From MGBC163016 sp964462135 (lineage in GTDB: Bacteria; Actinomycetota; Coriobacteriia; Coriobacteriales; Eggerthellaceae): a DNA stretch of 64,000 bases. Of this stretch, positions 51,903 through 61,202 are shown in pieces; within the stretch, counting starts at the first letter, position 1; the number at the start of each line of letters is the position of its first letter. The translations under genes and the position numbers were made by a program. The notes under the pieces are model-generated. The model made no database searches, had not been told where the DNA came from, and saw nothing but the letters and a program-made list of their open reading frames with translations. The stretch is taken from contig CAYWWK010000005.1 in NCBI GenBank assembly GCA_964462135.1, positions 24,537 through 88,536 of the forward strand. Reading direction: 5' to 3'.

Positions 51903-51969
51903 ATGCCAGGGGCGCATCCTGTTAGAATACCGTCCATACGCATTTCCAACGCATAAAGGAGCCTCCACC

Positions 51970-53391
51970 ATGTCCAAGCCCGTATCTGACAACGTATACT
52001 TCATCGGCATCGGGGGCGTGGGAATGAGCGGCATCGCTTCCATCGCCCACGATCAGGGGCTTTCCGTGGAAGGGTCTGACTTGAAGGAGAGCCGCTTCAC
52101 CAAGCCGCTGACGGATGCGGGCATCGTCGTCCATATCGGCCACGATGCTGCCAATATCCCTGACACCAATCCCACCGTGGTCATCTCCACCGCCATCCTT
52201 GAAGACAATCCTGAGCTCGTGCGGGCAAGAGAGCTTGGCTTGAACATCGTCAGGCGCGCTGAGATGCTGGCGCATCTGGGACGAAGCTTGGATACCGTGG
52301 CGGTGGCCGGAACGCACGGGAAGACCACCACTTCATCCATGCTGGCTTCCACCTTTGACAAGATGGGGCTTTCTCCCACGTTTCTGATCGGGGGCATGGT
52401 TCGAGAATACGGGGCGAATTCCCATTCGGGAACCGGTCGCTATTATGTGGTCGAGGCTGACGAATCCGATAAATCCTTCACGCATCTCTCCCCGAAAGCG
52501 GTGATCGTCACCAATATCGAGCCGGATCATCTGGACCACTACGAGGGCTTGCAGGAGATCTACGATCAATTCGGCCAGTTCATCTCCTTGGTTCCCGCTG
52601 GAGGCCCTGTGATCGTGTGGAAAGGGGATGGTCGGCTGGTCGAGGTGGCGCGTGCCCATGCCGACAATGTCATCACCTATGGATTCGAGGACGATGCCGA
52701 TGCCCGCATCCTTGATGTCCGCCGTGAGGGGCTTGCCCAGCACTTCACGCTGCGCCTGCCGGATGGGCGGCAGGTGAGCAGCACCATCAGGCAGAATCCC
52801 GGTCTGCACAACGTCCTCAACGGAGCGGCAACCTTGGTCATAGCTGACGCGCTGGGCGAGGATGTCGATGCGGCAGCCCGGGCATTGTCGGAGTTCGCTG
52901 GCGTGCGGCGCCGATTCGACCTGGTGGGACGTGCGGCCGATGTCGATGTCGTTGATGACTATGCACACCATCCCACTGAGATCGCAGCCACCATCAAGGC
53001 GGCACGCAGCCTTGACTACAACCATGTCCACGTCGTCTTCCAGCCTCATCGCTATTCTCGTGCCAAGCTGTTCACCGAAGTGCTCCATGATGAGTTCGGA
53101 GCGGCGTTCGATGAGGCCGATACCGTTACCTTCATGGATGTGTTCTCAGCAGGAGAGACTCCCATTCCAGGGGTTTCGGGCAAGACGTTTCTGAATGTGG
53201 TGCTTGATCACGAGGGGCATCCACAGGCAAGCTATCTACCGCGGCGTCTGGAGGTGCCTGAAGCGGTTGCCTCCCTTGCCGAGGCGGGAGACATCGTGCT
53301 CACGCTGGGGGCGGGGGACGTGACCGAGATAGGTCAATTGGTGATAGACGAGCTTGAGCGACGCCAGGCTGACCCGAATGAAGGCAGATAG
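51970..53391 (+). CDS. murC: UDP-MurNAc--L-Ala ligase MurC
   Basis: 473 residues. VYFIGIGGVGMSGIASIA at the start, ATP loop GTHGKTTTSSMLA (about 116), EADESDKSF, the NGAATLVIADALGE segment and the C-terminal VVDDYAHHPTEIAATIKAAR followed by FQPHRYSRAK. It adds L-Ala to UDP-MurNAc, the first stem residue. AAAGGAG precedes the start, and since hairpin repeats lie upstream it may have its own promoter. Confidence 0.96.
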   Translation: MSKPVSDNVYFIGIGGVGMSGIASIAHDQGLSVEGSDLKESRFTKPLTDAGIVVHIGHDAANIPDTNPTVVISTAILEDNPELVRARELGLNIVRRAEMLAHLGRSLDTVAVAGTHGKTTTSSMLASTFDKMGLSPTFLIGGMVREYGANSHSGTGRYYVVEADESDKSFTHLSPKAVIVTNIEPDHLDHYEGLQEIYDQFGQFISLVPAGGPVIVWKGDGRLVEVARAHADNVITYGFEDDADARILDVRREGLAQHFTLRLPDGRQVSSTIRQNPGLHNVLNGAATLVIADALGEDVDAAARALSEFAGVRRRFDLVGRAADVDVVDDYAHHPTEIAATIKAARSLDYNHVHVVFQPHRYSRAKLFTEVLHDEFGAAFDEADTVTFMDVFSAGETPIPGVSGKTFLNVVLDHEGHPQASYLPRRLEVPEAVASLAEAGDIVLTLGAGDVTEIGQLVIDELERRQADPNEGR

Positions 53392-54325
53392 CTTGGCAGC
53401 CTCATATCCCAAGCACGCCACTCCCCTTCAGAAGCTTCTGTTGGGGAAGGGCTTCGATGGCGAAGCGCTCGTCAAGGAACCCATGGCGCGTCACACCTCC
53501 TATCGCATCGGCGGTCCTGCCGACTTCTTCGTGCGGGCCGATTCTCTCTCAGCCGTCCGCGAGGTGATGGCCGCGTGCGATGAAGAGGGCATTCCGTGGG
53601 TCGTGGTGGGGCGCGGTACGAACCTTCTGGTGTCCGATGAGGGATATCCCGGCGTCGTCCTCACGCTCGGGCGCGATTTCAAGAACATGAGCTGCGATTG
53701 GGGATGTCAGCGCATCACGGCAGGGGCCGCCGTGATGCTCTCCTCGGTCGTGCAGGAAGCCATGCGGCAGGCTTTGACCGGTCTTGAGTTCGCGGTGGGC
53801 ACGCCGGGAAGCATCGGCGGGGCTGTCCGCATGAATGCGGGATCAAGGGATGAGTGGATGGGATCGGTGCTTTCCAGCGTGGTGCTCATCAGCGCCAAGG
53901 AGGGAATTCAGCGCGTCGCGGCGTCGGATATCCAATGGGGGTATCGTCAGACCAGCATCCCTGACGACTGCATCGTTGCGGAATGCGAGATTTCCATGAA
54001 GGAATCGGATCCCTTCTTCATTCGCAACAAGATGGAAGCTAATCTATCGAAGAGAAAGAAGAGCCAGCCGTTGGGGTTTCCCAGCTGTGGAAGCGTCTTC
54101 AGGAATCCAGAGGGCGCATCAGCGGCGAAGATGATCGACGAGGCGGGACTCAAGGGCACATCCGTTGGCGGTGCGCAGGTGTCTCCGGTTCACGCGAACT
54201 TCATCGTCAATACCGGGGACGCGAAGGCATCCGACGTCTATGAGCTCATGCAGATTGTGAAGGCAGAGGTTGAGAAGGAATATGGCATCACGCTCAAGCC
54301 GGAAGTCCGGTTCCTCGGCTTCTAG
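53378..54325 (+). CDS. murB: UDP-N-acetylenolpyruvoylglucosamine reductase MurB
   Basis: About 315 residues. FAD-binding domain with HTSYRIGGPADFFVRADS, VVGRGTNLLVSDEGYPGVV and EFAVGTPGSIGGAVRMNAG, and the substrate domain with FPSCGSVFRNPEG whose Ser is the catalytic acid, ending KPEVRFLG. It reduces the enolpyruvyl group to lactyl to give UDP-MurNAc. The start at ATG 53378 overlaps murC by 14 bp; a TTG at 53354 is a longer alternative. Confidence 0.94.
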   Translation: MKADSLAASYPKHATPLQKLLLGKGFDGEALVKEPMARHTSYRIGGPADFFVRADSLSAVREVMAACDEEGIPWVVVGRGTNLLVSDEGYPGVVLTLGRDFKNMSCDWGCQRITAGAAVMLSSVVQEAMRQALTGLEFAVGTPGSIGGAVRMNAGSRDEWMGSVLSSVVLISAKEGIQRVAASDIQWGYRQTSIPDDCIVAECEISMKESDPFFIRNKMEANLSKRKKSQPLGFPSCGSVFRNPEGASAAKMIDEAGLKGTSVGGAQVSPVHANFIVNTGDAKASDVYELMQIVKAEVEKEYGITLKPEVRFLGF

Positions 54326-55370
54326 CGTCCGATCTTCTCCGCGGCGCGCTCCCGAGCGGCGCGGATCTCCCAGGATGGCGTCTTCGCAGGCGTCTGGGCG
54401 CGCATATCCCCGCTCTTCCGCAGCGGCTCCCCGGCAGACAAGGAGAGCCACCGCAGCAAGGCAGCCGCAGCGGCAGTCCCAGCACCCATCCCGTCAGCGG
54501 CCTTCGAGTGGCAGGCCCGTCTCCTCTCGCACGGTCGGGCAGATCAGGGCTTCAGCCAAGCGTGAGCAGCGCGCATCCGCAGCAGAGCGCCTGACGGTTT
54601 CCAGCCGCGTGCCACTTGTCATCCTTGGCGTGGTGGCGGTAGTGATCGTGGCTGCCGTGGTGGCCCTGGCGGTTCTCTCCAACACCGGCGCCTTCCGCAT
54701 CAACGGACTCAAGATCGAAGGGACCGATCACCTGACCGATGAAGAGGTGGCGGCTCTGGTCTCCATCCCTGAAGGCACGACGCTTTTGAATGTCGATGCT
54801 GACGGCATCGAAGCAAGCCTTCTGAGGGACTCGTGGATAGAAAGCGTGAACGTGAACCGGGTCTTTCCCGACACGTTGGAAATCGATGTCGTGGAACGGA
54901 AGATGGGAGCGGTGGCCGAGGTTCCCATAGGCACGTCCCAGACCATCCAGAAGTGGGCCCTTGCTGAGGATGGCATGTGGTTGATGGCCATTCCTGACAA
55001 GGAATCCGATATCGGCAACAAGATAGCGGAGCAGATCTACGCTGATGCCGATGAGGTGCTGCATATCAAGGGCATTGAATACGGAGTGGAGCCCAAGATA
55101 GGCTCCTACTGCACCGACGACCCCATCCTGAATGCGCTTTCCATCATCTCAGGTCTCACGACCGATCTGGCTGGCCGGGTCAAATCGGTCACCGCCACCG
55201 ATGCGGAATCGACGCTGCTCACCTTGGACAACAACATCGAGATCGCCTTCGGCACCGCTGACAACATCCGCGAGAAGGAGCGCATCTGCAACCAGATCAT
55301 GGAAGACAATCCCAAGGTGGTCTATATCAACGTGCGCACCCCCGACAGGCCCACGTGGCGCTCGGCATGA
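54282..55370 (+). CDS. ftsQ: FtsQ/DivIB division protein
   Basis: About 362 residues. A long basic, Ser/Arg/Pro-rich cytoplasmic tail (about 105 residues) leads to one membrane helix (VPLVILGVVAVVIVAAVVAL) and a POTRA domain (FRINGLKIEGTDHLTDEEVA, then TLLNVDADGIEASLLRDSW), typical of FtsQ. It links early and late division proteins. The start is uncertain: ATG 54282 overlaps murB by 44 bp, while ATG 54375 would remove part of the basic tail and avoid overlap. The POTRA region is unaffected. Confidence 0.85.
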   Translation: MASRSSRKSGSSASSVRSSPRRAPERRGSPRMASSQASGRAYPRSSAAAPRQTRRATAARQPQRQSQHPSRQRPSSGRPVSSRTVGQIRASAKREQRASAAERLTVSSRVPLVILGVVAVVIVAAVVALAVLSNTGAFRINGLKIEGTDHLTDEEVAALVSIPEGTTLLNVDADGIEASLLRDSWIESVNVNRVFPDTLEIDVVERKMGAVAEVPIGTSQTIQKWALAEDGMWLMAIPDKESDIGNKIAEQIYADADEVLHIKGIEYGVEPKIGSYCTDDPILNALSIISGLTTDLAGRVKSVTATDAESTLLTLDNNIEIAFGTADNIREKERICNQIMEDNPKVVYINVRTPDRPTWRSA

Positions 55371-55465
55371 GGTGGCATGAGGTCAGGCGTGGGGATCCCC
55401 GGTCCATCCCGGTGTCGCGCTCACTGCCTTATACCTGACCGAACATGGAAACATTGCGCCTATCC

Positions 55466-55493
55466 TTGCATCCATCCCTGCATAATGTACAAT
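55466..55493 (+). promoter_or_regulatory. probable ftsZ promoter
   Basis: TTGCAT (55466-55471) and TACAAT (55488-55493) are 16 bp apart, in an AT-rich stretch 87 bp before ftsZ. The 209-bp gap between ftsQ and ftsZ is the expected place for extra ftsZ transcription; the assignment rests on the boxes only. Confidence 0.5.
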
Positions 55494-55579
55494 TATGATA
55501 CATATGCGCAGATGCGTTTCCTGTGGTCTGCGCCCAACCGAAACAGACGAGAAACGCAGCAGCACTGGAGGACAAGACA

Positions 55580-56716
55580 ATGCCTAACTTCTCAGGAGAT
55601 CATCTGGCCGTCATCAAAGTAGTCGGTGTAGGTGGCGCCGGCACCAACGCGGTCAATCGCATGGTGGAAACGGGCGTGCGCGGAGTAGAATTCATCGCGG
55701 TGAACACCGACCATCAAGCGCTGCTGCTCTCTGATGCAGACAAGACCATTCACATCGGCGAAGAACTCACCAAGGGGCTTGGCGCTGGTGCCAACCCCGA
55801 GGTCGGTTGCCAGGCGGCCGAAGAGAGCCGCGCTGAGATCCGCGAGGCTCTCGCAGAGGCTGACATGGTGTTCGTCACCGCTGGCGAAGGCGGTGGCACG
55901 GGAACCGGTGCCGCCCCCATCGTGGCTGAGATCGCCCGCGAGGAGATCGGGGCCCTCACGGTGGGCATCGTCACCAAGCCATTCGGCTTCGAAGGCCGCG
56001 TCCGCTGCAATCAAGCCGAGCAGGGGGTCGAACTCCTCTCTGGCAAGGTTGACACCCTTATCGTCATTCCCAATGACCGCCTCCTTGAGATCGTTGACAA
56101 GAAGACGTCCATGGTCGATGCCTTCCGCATTGCTGACGATACGCTTCGTCAGGGCATCCAGGGCGTGACCGACCTCATCACGGTTCCCGGGCTCATCAAT
56201 CTTGACTTCGCGGACATCCGCACGGTCATGAAGGATGCCGGTACGGCCATGATGGGCATCGGCCTTGCGGCTGGCGAGAACCGTGCTCTCGAGGCTGCCC
56301 AGCAGGCTACCAATTCCAACCTCCTTGAGGCATCCATCCAAGGGGCGTCACGCGTGCTCTTCTCCATCGCTGGTGGCCCTGATCTCACGCTGACGGAAGT
56401 GTCGGATGCTGCCCGTACCATTGAATTGTGCGCTGACGAGAACGCCAATATCATCTATGGCCAGATCATCGATGAGAACATGAAGGATGCGGTGCGCATC
56501 ACCGTCATCGCAACCGGATTCAACAGTGCGCCGTCTCAGCAGTCCATGACGTTTGGCAGCCGCATCCCCCAAAGTGACTCCCTGTCGGCTCCAGAATCGG
56601 CGTACGGGTCCGCTGCCGCACCTCAGATGCAGGCCGCGCCCACCACGTTCTCCGTTCAGTCCAATGCCGGCTATGCTGATGAGGATTACATTCCTGATTT
56701 CCTGAAGCGTCAGTAA
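55580..56716 (+). CDS. ftsZ: cell division GTPase FtsZ
   Basis: 378 residues. IKVVGVGGAGTNAVNRMVE at the start, tubulin signature GEGGGTGTGAAPIVAEIA (about 104-120), T7-loop region VPGLINLDFADIRTVM, and a variable linker ending in the conserved C-terminal peptide DEDYIPDFLKRQ that binds SepF and other partners. It polymerises at mid-cell into the Z ring. The ribosome site GGAGG is eight bases before ATG 55580. Confidence 0.98.
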   Translation: MPNFSGDHLAVIKVVGVGGAGTNAVNRMVETGVRGVEFIAVNTDHQALLLSDADKTIHIGEELTKGLGAGANPEVGCQAAEESRAEIREALAEADMVFVTAGEGGGTGTGAAPIVAEIAREEIGALTVGIVTKPFGFEGRVRCNQAEQGVELLSGKVDTLIVIPNDRLLEIVDKKTSMVDAFRIADDTLRQGIQGVTDLITVPGLINLDFADIRTVMKDAGTAMMGIGLAAGENRALEAAQQATNSNLLEASIQGASRVLFSIAGGPDLTLTEVSDAARTIELCADENANIIYGQIIDENMKDAVRITVIATGFNSAPSQQSMTFGSRIPQSDSLSAPESAYGSAAAPQMQAAPTTFSVQSNAGYADEDYIPDFLKRQ

Positions 56717-56741
56717 GGGCCGTCGCACCAACGTGGCTCCC

Positions 56742-57614
56742 ATGAGTTTGGATCTTCCGCGCCTGAGCATCCATGAGGATGTCTCAGGCGTTCGATTCTT
56801 CACCGATGACGCCCTGAGGCAGTCCCACGGCGTGTGCATCGGGTTCACTGAACGCGGCGGAGGTGTCAGCCCGGCCCCGTTCGCCTCCCTGAATCTGGGG
56901 CGGTTCGCCGGTGAGGGGCAAGAGGCCGCTCTGGCCAATATCAACCGGCTCATGCGGGCGGTGCACGCCCAAGGCAAGAGGCTCCTGAATCCGAAGCAGG
57001 TCCATGGCACTGATATCTTCGTGGCTGGTGCGAATGGGGATGGATTCGTTGATGATGCCGACTCCTGCGGATCGGAAGGCGTGAGAGCTCCTTCAGGGGA
57101 TTCATCTGAGGTGGAGGCGGATGCGGTGGTGGTAGAACGAGATGACACCTTCGCATTGCTCTGCTTCGCTGACTGTGTCCCGCTCGTTCTCGTTGCTCCC
57201 GATGGCACCTTCGCCGTGGCTCATTCCGGATGGCGGGGCACCTATGGGCATATCGCAGTGAAGACGCTTGCCACCCTTGCGCAGGCAGTGGCTGTCAGAC
57301 AGGGCATTGCGATCAAGGAAGCGGCTGGCATGTGTAACGTCTATCTGGGTCCCTTCATCCATGGTGAGTGCTTCGAGGTTGGTGAAGACACCTTCGCGCT
57401 CTTCGCGGGGGAATTCGGCCAAGAGGTCCTTGTTGGCAAGAACCATGTTGACTTGGGGGCCGCCATCAAGAAGGACCTGATCGAGGCGGGCGCTGACCCT
57501 CAGCGCATTGCCGATGTCGATGTCTGCACCGTCTGCACGACGGACAGGTTCTTTTCCTATCGGGCTGAGCAGGGCGTCTGCGGGCGTCATGGGGCTTTCG
57601 CGTTCAGGGAGTGA
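56742..57614 (+). CDS. pgeF: YlmD/PgeF laccase-domain protein
   Basis: 290 residues of the multicopper-oxidase-related DUF152/YfiH family. Metal ligands lie in LNPKQVHGTDIF, ALLCFADCVPLVL and AVAHSGWRGTYGHIA, and near the end CTVCTTDRFFSYRAE. Family members act as purine nucleoside phosphorylase/adenosine deaminase and help choose the correct peptidoglycan stem residue in E. coli. An Asp/Ser-rich insertion (about 100-122) makes it a little longer than usual. GTG 56733 is an alternative start. It sits 25 bp after ftsZ, as ylmD does in Bacillus. Confidence 0.88.
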   Translation: MSLDLPRLSIHEDVSGVRFFTDDALRQSHGVCIGFTERGGGVSPAPFASLNLGRFAGEGQEAALANINRLMRAVHAQGKRLLNPKQVHGTDIFVAGANGDGFVDDADSCGSEGVRAPSGDSSEVEADAVVVERDDTFALLCFADCVPLVLVAPDGTFAVAHSGWRGTYGHIAVKTLATLAQAVAVRQGIAIKEAAGMCNVYLGPFIHGECFEVGEDTFALFAGEFGQEVLVGKNHVDLGAAIKKDLIEAGADPQRIADVDVCTVCTTDRFFSYRAEQGVCGRHGAFAFRE

Positions 57615-57618
57615 GATC

Positions 57619-58308
57619 ATGGGAATTCAAGAGAGATACCTGCGCGAGCGGGCAAAGGTGGCTGAAGCGTGCAGGCAGGCGGGGAGGGATCCTGAAGAGG
57701 TGCTGCTTCTGGCGGTGTCCAAGACCGTCGATATCGAAGGTGCCCAGGAGGCTTTCGCGGCCGGCGCACGGGCATTCGGCGAGAATCGCCCCGACGAGCT
57801 CGTGCGCAAGTCTGCGGCGATGCCTGATGCCCAGTGGCATTTCATCGGGAACATCCAGTCGAGGCGCATTCCCGATATCGTCGCCCATGCCGATCTCATC
57901 CATTCACTGTACCAGCTGAAGCATGCACGCAAGATCGATGAGGTCGCTGCTGAGCTTGGCAAAGTGCAGGACGTGCTCATTGAAGTGAACGTTTCGGGCG
58001 AGGCAACCAAAAGCGGCGTGTCCCCCCACGATGCTCCAGCGCTCCTTGAGGGTATCTCTGCGCTCCCGCATCTTTCCGTGCGCGGGCTCATGACCATGGC
58101 ACCTCAGGGAGACGCGATGGTCGCCCGTCACGTCTTCGATCAGCTGGTCCGTACGGCTGACCAGCTGAGGGCGCAGCTTCCCGACGCAAAGGCGCAGGCC
58201 TTCAACCAGCTCTCTGCGGGGATGAGCGAGGACTGGGAGGAGGCTGTCGCGGTGGGAAGCACCATCGTGCGCATCGGTCGGGCGATATTCAGCGAAGAGT
58301 TCGAATAA
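57619..58308 (+). CDS. yggS: PLP homeostasis protein, YggS family
   Basis: 229 residues, the normal size. The PLP-binding Lys35 is in LLAVSKTVDIEGAQEAF; other landmarks are GARAFGENRPDELVRK, WHFIGNIQSRRIP, VNVSGEATKSGV, LSAGMSEDWEEAVAVGST and VRIGRAIF. The protein stores or delivers pyridoxal phosphate and has no known catalysis. CAGGGAG precedes the start. It corresponds to ylmE next to ylmD in Gram-positive dcw clusters. Confidence 0.95.
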   Translation: MGIQERYLRERAKVAEACRQAGRDPEEVLLLAVSKTVDIEGAQEAFAAGARAFGENRPDELVRKSAAMPDAQWHFIGNIQSRRIPDIVAHADLIHSLYQLKHARKIDEVAAELGKVQDVLIEVNVSGEATKSGVSPHDAPALLEGISALPHLSVRGLMTMAPQGDAMVARHVFDQLVRTADQLRAQLPDAKAQAFNQLSAGMSEDWEEAVAVGSTIVRIGRAIFSEEFE

Positions 58309-58410
58309 TCCAGTCTATTTCGCTGGCAAATGAGGTTTAATGGAAGCATTGTCATTCGGTGATCATGCAAACCGGACAGACGCAACAGGATTCAGGTCAG
58401 GAGAAGTGAC

Positions 58411-59154
58411 ATGGCAGATGCCAAGAGCATGTTCGGGTCTCTGAAGGAGAAGCTCGGACAGTTGGGTACCGACTCACGGAATCACTCCACCTCATATGAG
58501 GACGATTACGACGAATACGAAGAGTACGACGAGGAATACGACAGCTACGAAGAGGAGGACCCAGGCTACAGCACGCGCTCGGTCCGAGGCTCCCGTTCCT
58601 CGTTCGACAGCATCGGCCTTCCCAATCTCGTATCACGCTCCGATGCCGAAGAGAGCACGCGCAGCCGTCCTTCCTCCCTTTCAGGCACGTCTCGGAGTAC
58701 GCGTACCATGGTGGACTCCTCACTGCCTCCGTCTATGACGCCGGAGGGCACTGCTGCGGTGTCGGCTGCCCGCAATCGCAGGAGCGAGGGACTTGATTCG
58801 CTCTTCTCCTCCACCACCTCCGCACCGCGAACGAACGCCACGTCTGTCCTGGGTGCTTCTCAGGCAGGGGGGAGCGTTGCGGGAAGTCGCTCATTGCAGG
58901 TGATCCGCCCTGTCAGCTATGAGGATGCCGAAGGCGTGACCCGAGCGCTGAAGGTGGGGGATGTCGCTGTGCTCGTGCTCACGGGCGTTCCCGAGGGCCT
59001 TGTGCATCGCATGCTTGACTTCTCCTTCGGTGCGGCCAGTGCCTTGGATGCTTCAGTGGAATGCGTTGCTGACAGGACGTTCGTCTTGAATCGGGGCGAG
59101 GCCCTCTCGGATGCCGAACGGCTCAATCTGTCCACGCTGGGTGTTCTTTCGTGA
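58411..59154 (+). CDS. sepF: cell division protein SepF
   Basis: 247 residues. An N-terminal amphipathic helix (AKSMFGSLKEKLGQLG) binds membrane, then a very acidic Asp/Glu/Tyr stretch (about 30-50) and a Ser-rich linker of about 100 residues, and the C-terminal SepF domain (IRPVSYEDAEGVTRALKVGD) with HRMLDFSFGAASALDASVE. SepF tethers FtsZ to the membrane, the main anchor in bacteria lacking FtsA, and no ftsA gene is present in this cluster. Ribosome site AGGAGAAG. The gap 58309-58410 may hold a promoter. Confidence 0.92.
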   Translation: MADAKSMFGSLKEKLGQLGTDSRNHSTSYEDDYDEYEEYDEEYDSYEEEDPGYSTRSVRGSRSSFDSIGLPNLVSRSDAEESTRSRPSSLSGTSRSTRTMVDSSLPPSMTPEGTAAVSAARNRRSEGLDSLFSSTTSAPRTNATSVLGASQAGGSVAGSRSLQVIRPVSYEDAEGVTRALKVGDVAVLVLTGVPEGLVHRMLDFSFGAASALDASVECVADRTFVLNRGEALSDAERLNLSTLGVLS

Positions 59155-59999
59155 TGGATGCCCTTCCAAACGGACGGGTGGCGTTTTTGGGGTGTGGCAA
59201 GATGGGACAGGCCATGCTCTCGGGCTGGCTTGCCTCCAAAGATGCGGAGATAGCATCCTTGATGCGTGAAGGTTGCTATGTGGTGGTTCCCACGGAATCC
59301 CATGGTAGGCAGCTTGCGGACGAATATGGGGTACAGGTCTTTTCCGCTGCAAGCCAGATACCCGCTGACGCAACGGTGATTATCTTGGCCGTCAAGCCCC
59401 AAGTGCTTCCCGATGTCTTGGGCAAGCTCGTCTCGTCTCCCGCCTTCGCGCAAGGCTCTCCGTTGGTCATTTCCATCGCCGCCGGAGTGAGCCTTCGTCG
59501 ACTGGAGGCTGAGCTTCCCGCCGGAACCAGTGTCATCCGAGCCATGCCGAACATGCCGCTCCAGGCAGGTGAAGGGGCAACCGTCTTGGCAGGGGGTACG
59601 TGGGCCACTGATGATCAGGTGCAGTTCGCCCAAGCCCTCTTCGCCGCTTTGGGGATGGCGGAGGTTGTCGAAGAGGACCAGATAGATGCCGTGTGTGCTC
59701 TCTCGGGGGGAGGACCGGCGTATTTCGCCTTCTTGGCAGAGTGCTTGGCTCAGGCTGGCATGCAAGCAGGGCTGTCTGCACAGTTGGCTTCCTCGCTTGC
59801 ACGTCAGACGTTGGCGGGGACGGGCAGGTGCCTGATTTCATCCGATATGTCTCCCGAAGACCTGCGTGTGGCGGTCTCCTCTCCGGGGGGCACCACCTTG
59901 GCTGCGCTTGCTGCCATGGAACGGGAAGGCTTCCCGCAGGCAGTGAGTGCGGGAGTTGAAGCAGCTATCCAACGGGCTAAGGAGCTTTCAGCATGCTGA
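59154..59999 (+). CDS. proC: pyrroline-5-carboxylate reductase ProC
   Basis: 281 residues. NADPH-binding start VAFLGCGKMGQAMLSGWL, AVKPQVLPDVL, MPNMPLQAGEGATVL and the catalytic domain with CALSGGGPAYFAFLAECL and VSSPGGTTLAALAAM. It makes proline from pyrroline-5-carboxylate. ATG 59154 overlaps the last base of the sepF stop; GTG 59151 is possible. Its place between sepF and yggT is common in Gram-positive genomes and not linked to division. Confidence 0.95.
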   Translation: MDALPNGRVAFLGCGKMGQAMLSGWLASKDAEIASLMREGCYVVVPTESHGRQLADEYGVQVFSAASQIPADATVIILAVKPQVLPDVLGKLVSSPAFAQGSPLVISIAAGVSLRRLEAELPAGTSVIRAMPNMPLQAGEGATVLAGGTWATDDQVQFAQALFAALGMAEVVEEDQIDAVCALSGGGPAYFAFLAECLAQAGMQAGLSAQLASSLARQTLAGTGRCLISSDMSPEDLRVAVSSPGGTTLAALAAMEREGFPQAVSAGVEAAIQRAKELSAC

Positions 60000-60247
60000 T
60001 TCGATTGATCGTTGAGCTGGTGGACATCTACACCTTCGCCATCTTCGTCTACGTCCTTCTGTCATGGTTTCCCACCAAGCAGGGCGTTCTCGAGACCATC
60101 AATGATTTCCTTGCGAAGATCTGCGACCCATATCTCGATCTTTTTAAGCGATTCATCCCGCCAATTGGAGGAATGGTGGACATATCCCCCATCATTGCCA
60201 TAATTGTTCTACAATTGGCCGTGCGTTTGCTGTATATCATTTTCTAG
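59993..60247 (+). CDS. yggT: YggT family membrane protein
   Basis: 84 residues with two membrane helices (VDIYTFAIFVYVLLSWF and ISPIIAIIVLQLAVRLLYII) and the family motif DPYLDLFKRFIPPIGGMVDI between them. YggT proteins occur near sepF and divIVA and are implicated in division or osmotic response, with no defined activity. The start overlaps the proC end by 7 bp. Confidence 0.92.
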   Translation: MLIRLIVELVDIYTFAIFVYVLLSWFPTKQGVLETINDFLAKICDPYLDLFKRFIPPIGGMVDISPIIAIIVLQLAVRLLYIIF

Positions 60248-60298
60248 GGGTTGGAGCGCAAGGGCGCTTGAAGGATAGCTGGCTGAAGGGACAGGCAC

Positions 60299-61084
60299 AT
60301 GGCTATAACAGCAGAAGACATCCACAATCAAAGCTTCGCCATTGATCGCAAAGGGTATGACGTTGACGAAGTCGACGTGTTCCTTGAGCATGTAGCGGAT
60401 GAGATCGACTATCTGAATGATCGCATCGCCCAGCTTGAGGAAGAGCTTGAAGAGGCACGTGCTGCCCAGGCAGAGGCTGTCGTGGTTGAAGAGACCATCG
60501 AGCCCGATGGCATGACGGGCGAAATCGGCGTGGAACTGGAATCCGAGGCCTTGGCCGAGAAGGATGCCCGCATTGCTGATCTTGAGGCGCAGCTTGCTGA
60601 GAAGAGCGCCAATGACAGCGCCATCTCACAGGCTCTCATCATCGCCCAGCGTTCCGCTGATGAGATCATCGTCAAGGCGAATGCGCAGGCCTCTGAAACC
60701 ATGCAGGATGCCCGCGAGGAAGCAGACCGCATCATCAACCGCGCCAACTCTGATCGTCAGGACGTTCTGGACGCCATTCGCAAGCTTGAGGACGACCGCG
60801 AGGATACGCGTGAGGAATACGCCGATCTGCTGCGTGACTTCATTGATGACGCAACGCGCAAGCTGAACGATCTGGGCTATGACGATGATATCGACAACAT
60901 CCCCGGCATCGGCCGCGATGCAGGCGAGATTGATGTCATCTATGAGGAGGATGTCACTCCTGACTTCAATGCAGCGGCTCAGGGAACCGCTGTGGTGGAA
61001 ACTGTCACTCCCGTTGCCAGCGTCTTCGAGAAGGATCTCTCCGGCTTCGGTGACGTCGAGGATGATTTCGAGGACGTCGACTAG
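60299..61084 (+). CDS. divIVA: DivIVA-domain polar scaffold protein
   Basis: 261 residues. The N-terminal DivIVA domain AEDIHNQSFAIDRKGYDVDE then VDVFLEHVADEIDYLND binds curved membrane; two long coiled coils follow (about 40-65 and 80-190, SADEIIVKANAQASETMQDA), then an acidic tail. In Actinomycetota such proteins (Wag31) organise poles and septa. A 30-residue acidic insertion separates the coiled coils. It is the last gene of the cluster, with AAGGGACAGG upstream. Confidence 0.94.
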   Translation: MAITAEDIHNQSFAIDRKGYDVDEVDVFLEHVADEIDYLNDRIAQLEEELEEARAAQAEAVVVEETIEPDGMTGEIGVELESEALAEKDARIADLEAQLAEKSANDSAISQALIIAQRSADEIIVKANAQASETMQDAREEADRIINRANSDRQDVLDAIRKLEDDREDTREEYADLLRDFIDDATRKLNDLGYDDDIDNIPGIGRDAGEIDVIYEEDVTPDFNAAAQGTAVVETVTPVASVFEKDLSGFGDVEDDFEDVD

Positions 61085-61130
61085 TCCTTCCTCGCCCAAG
61101 GGGACGGGGCTATTGGGCTGTATCATCATG

Positions 61131-61158
61131 GCGCGGTGCTTGGCACCGCGCTTTCTTT
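61131..61158 (+). terminator. dcw cluster terminator
   Basis: GCGCGGTG and CACCGCGC form an eight-pair stem with a five-base loop, followed by TTTCTTTTTT. It closes the plus-strand cluster. Confidence 0.92.
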
Positions 61159-61202
61159 TTTGACCCGAATACTCTATTCAGATAGGACCTGCCATTCCTC
61201 TC

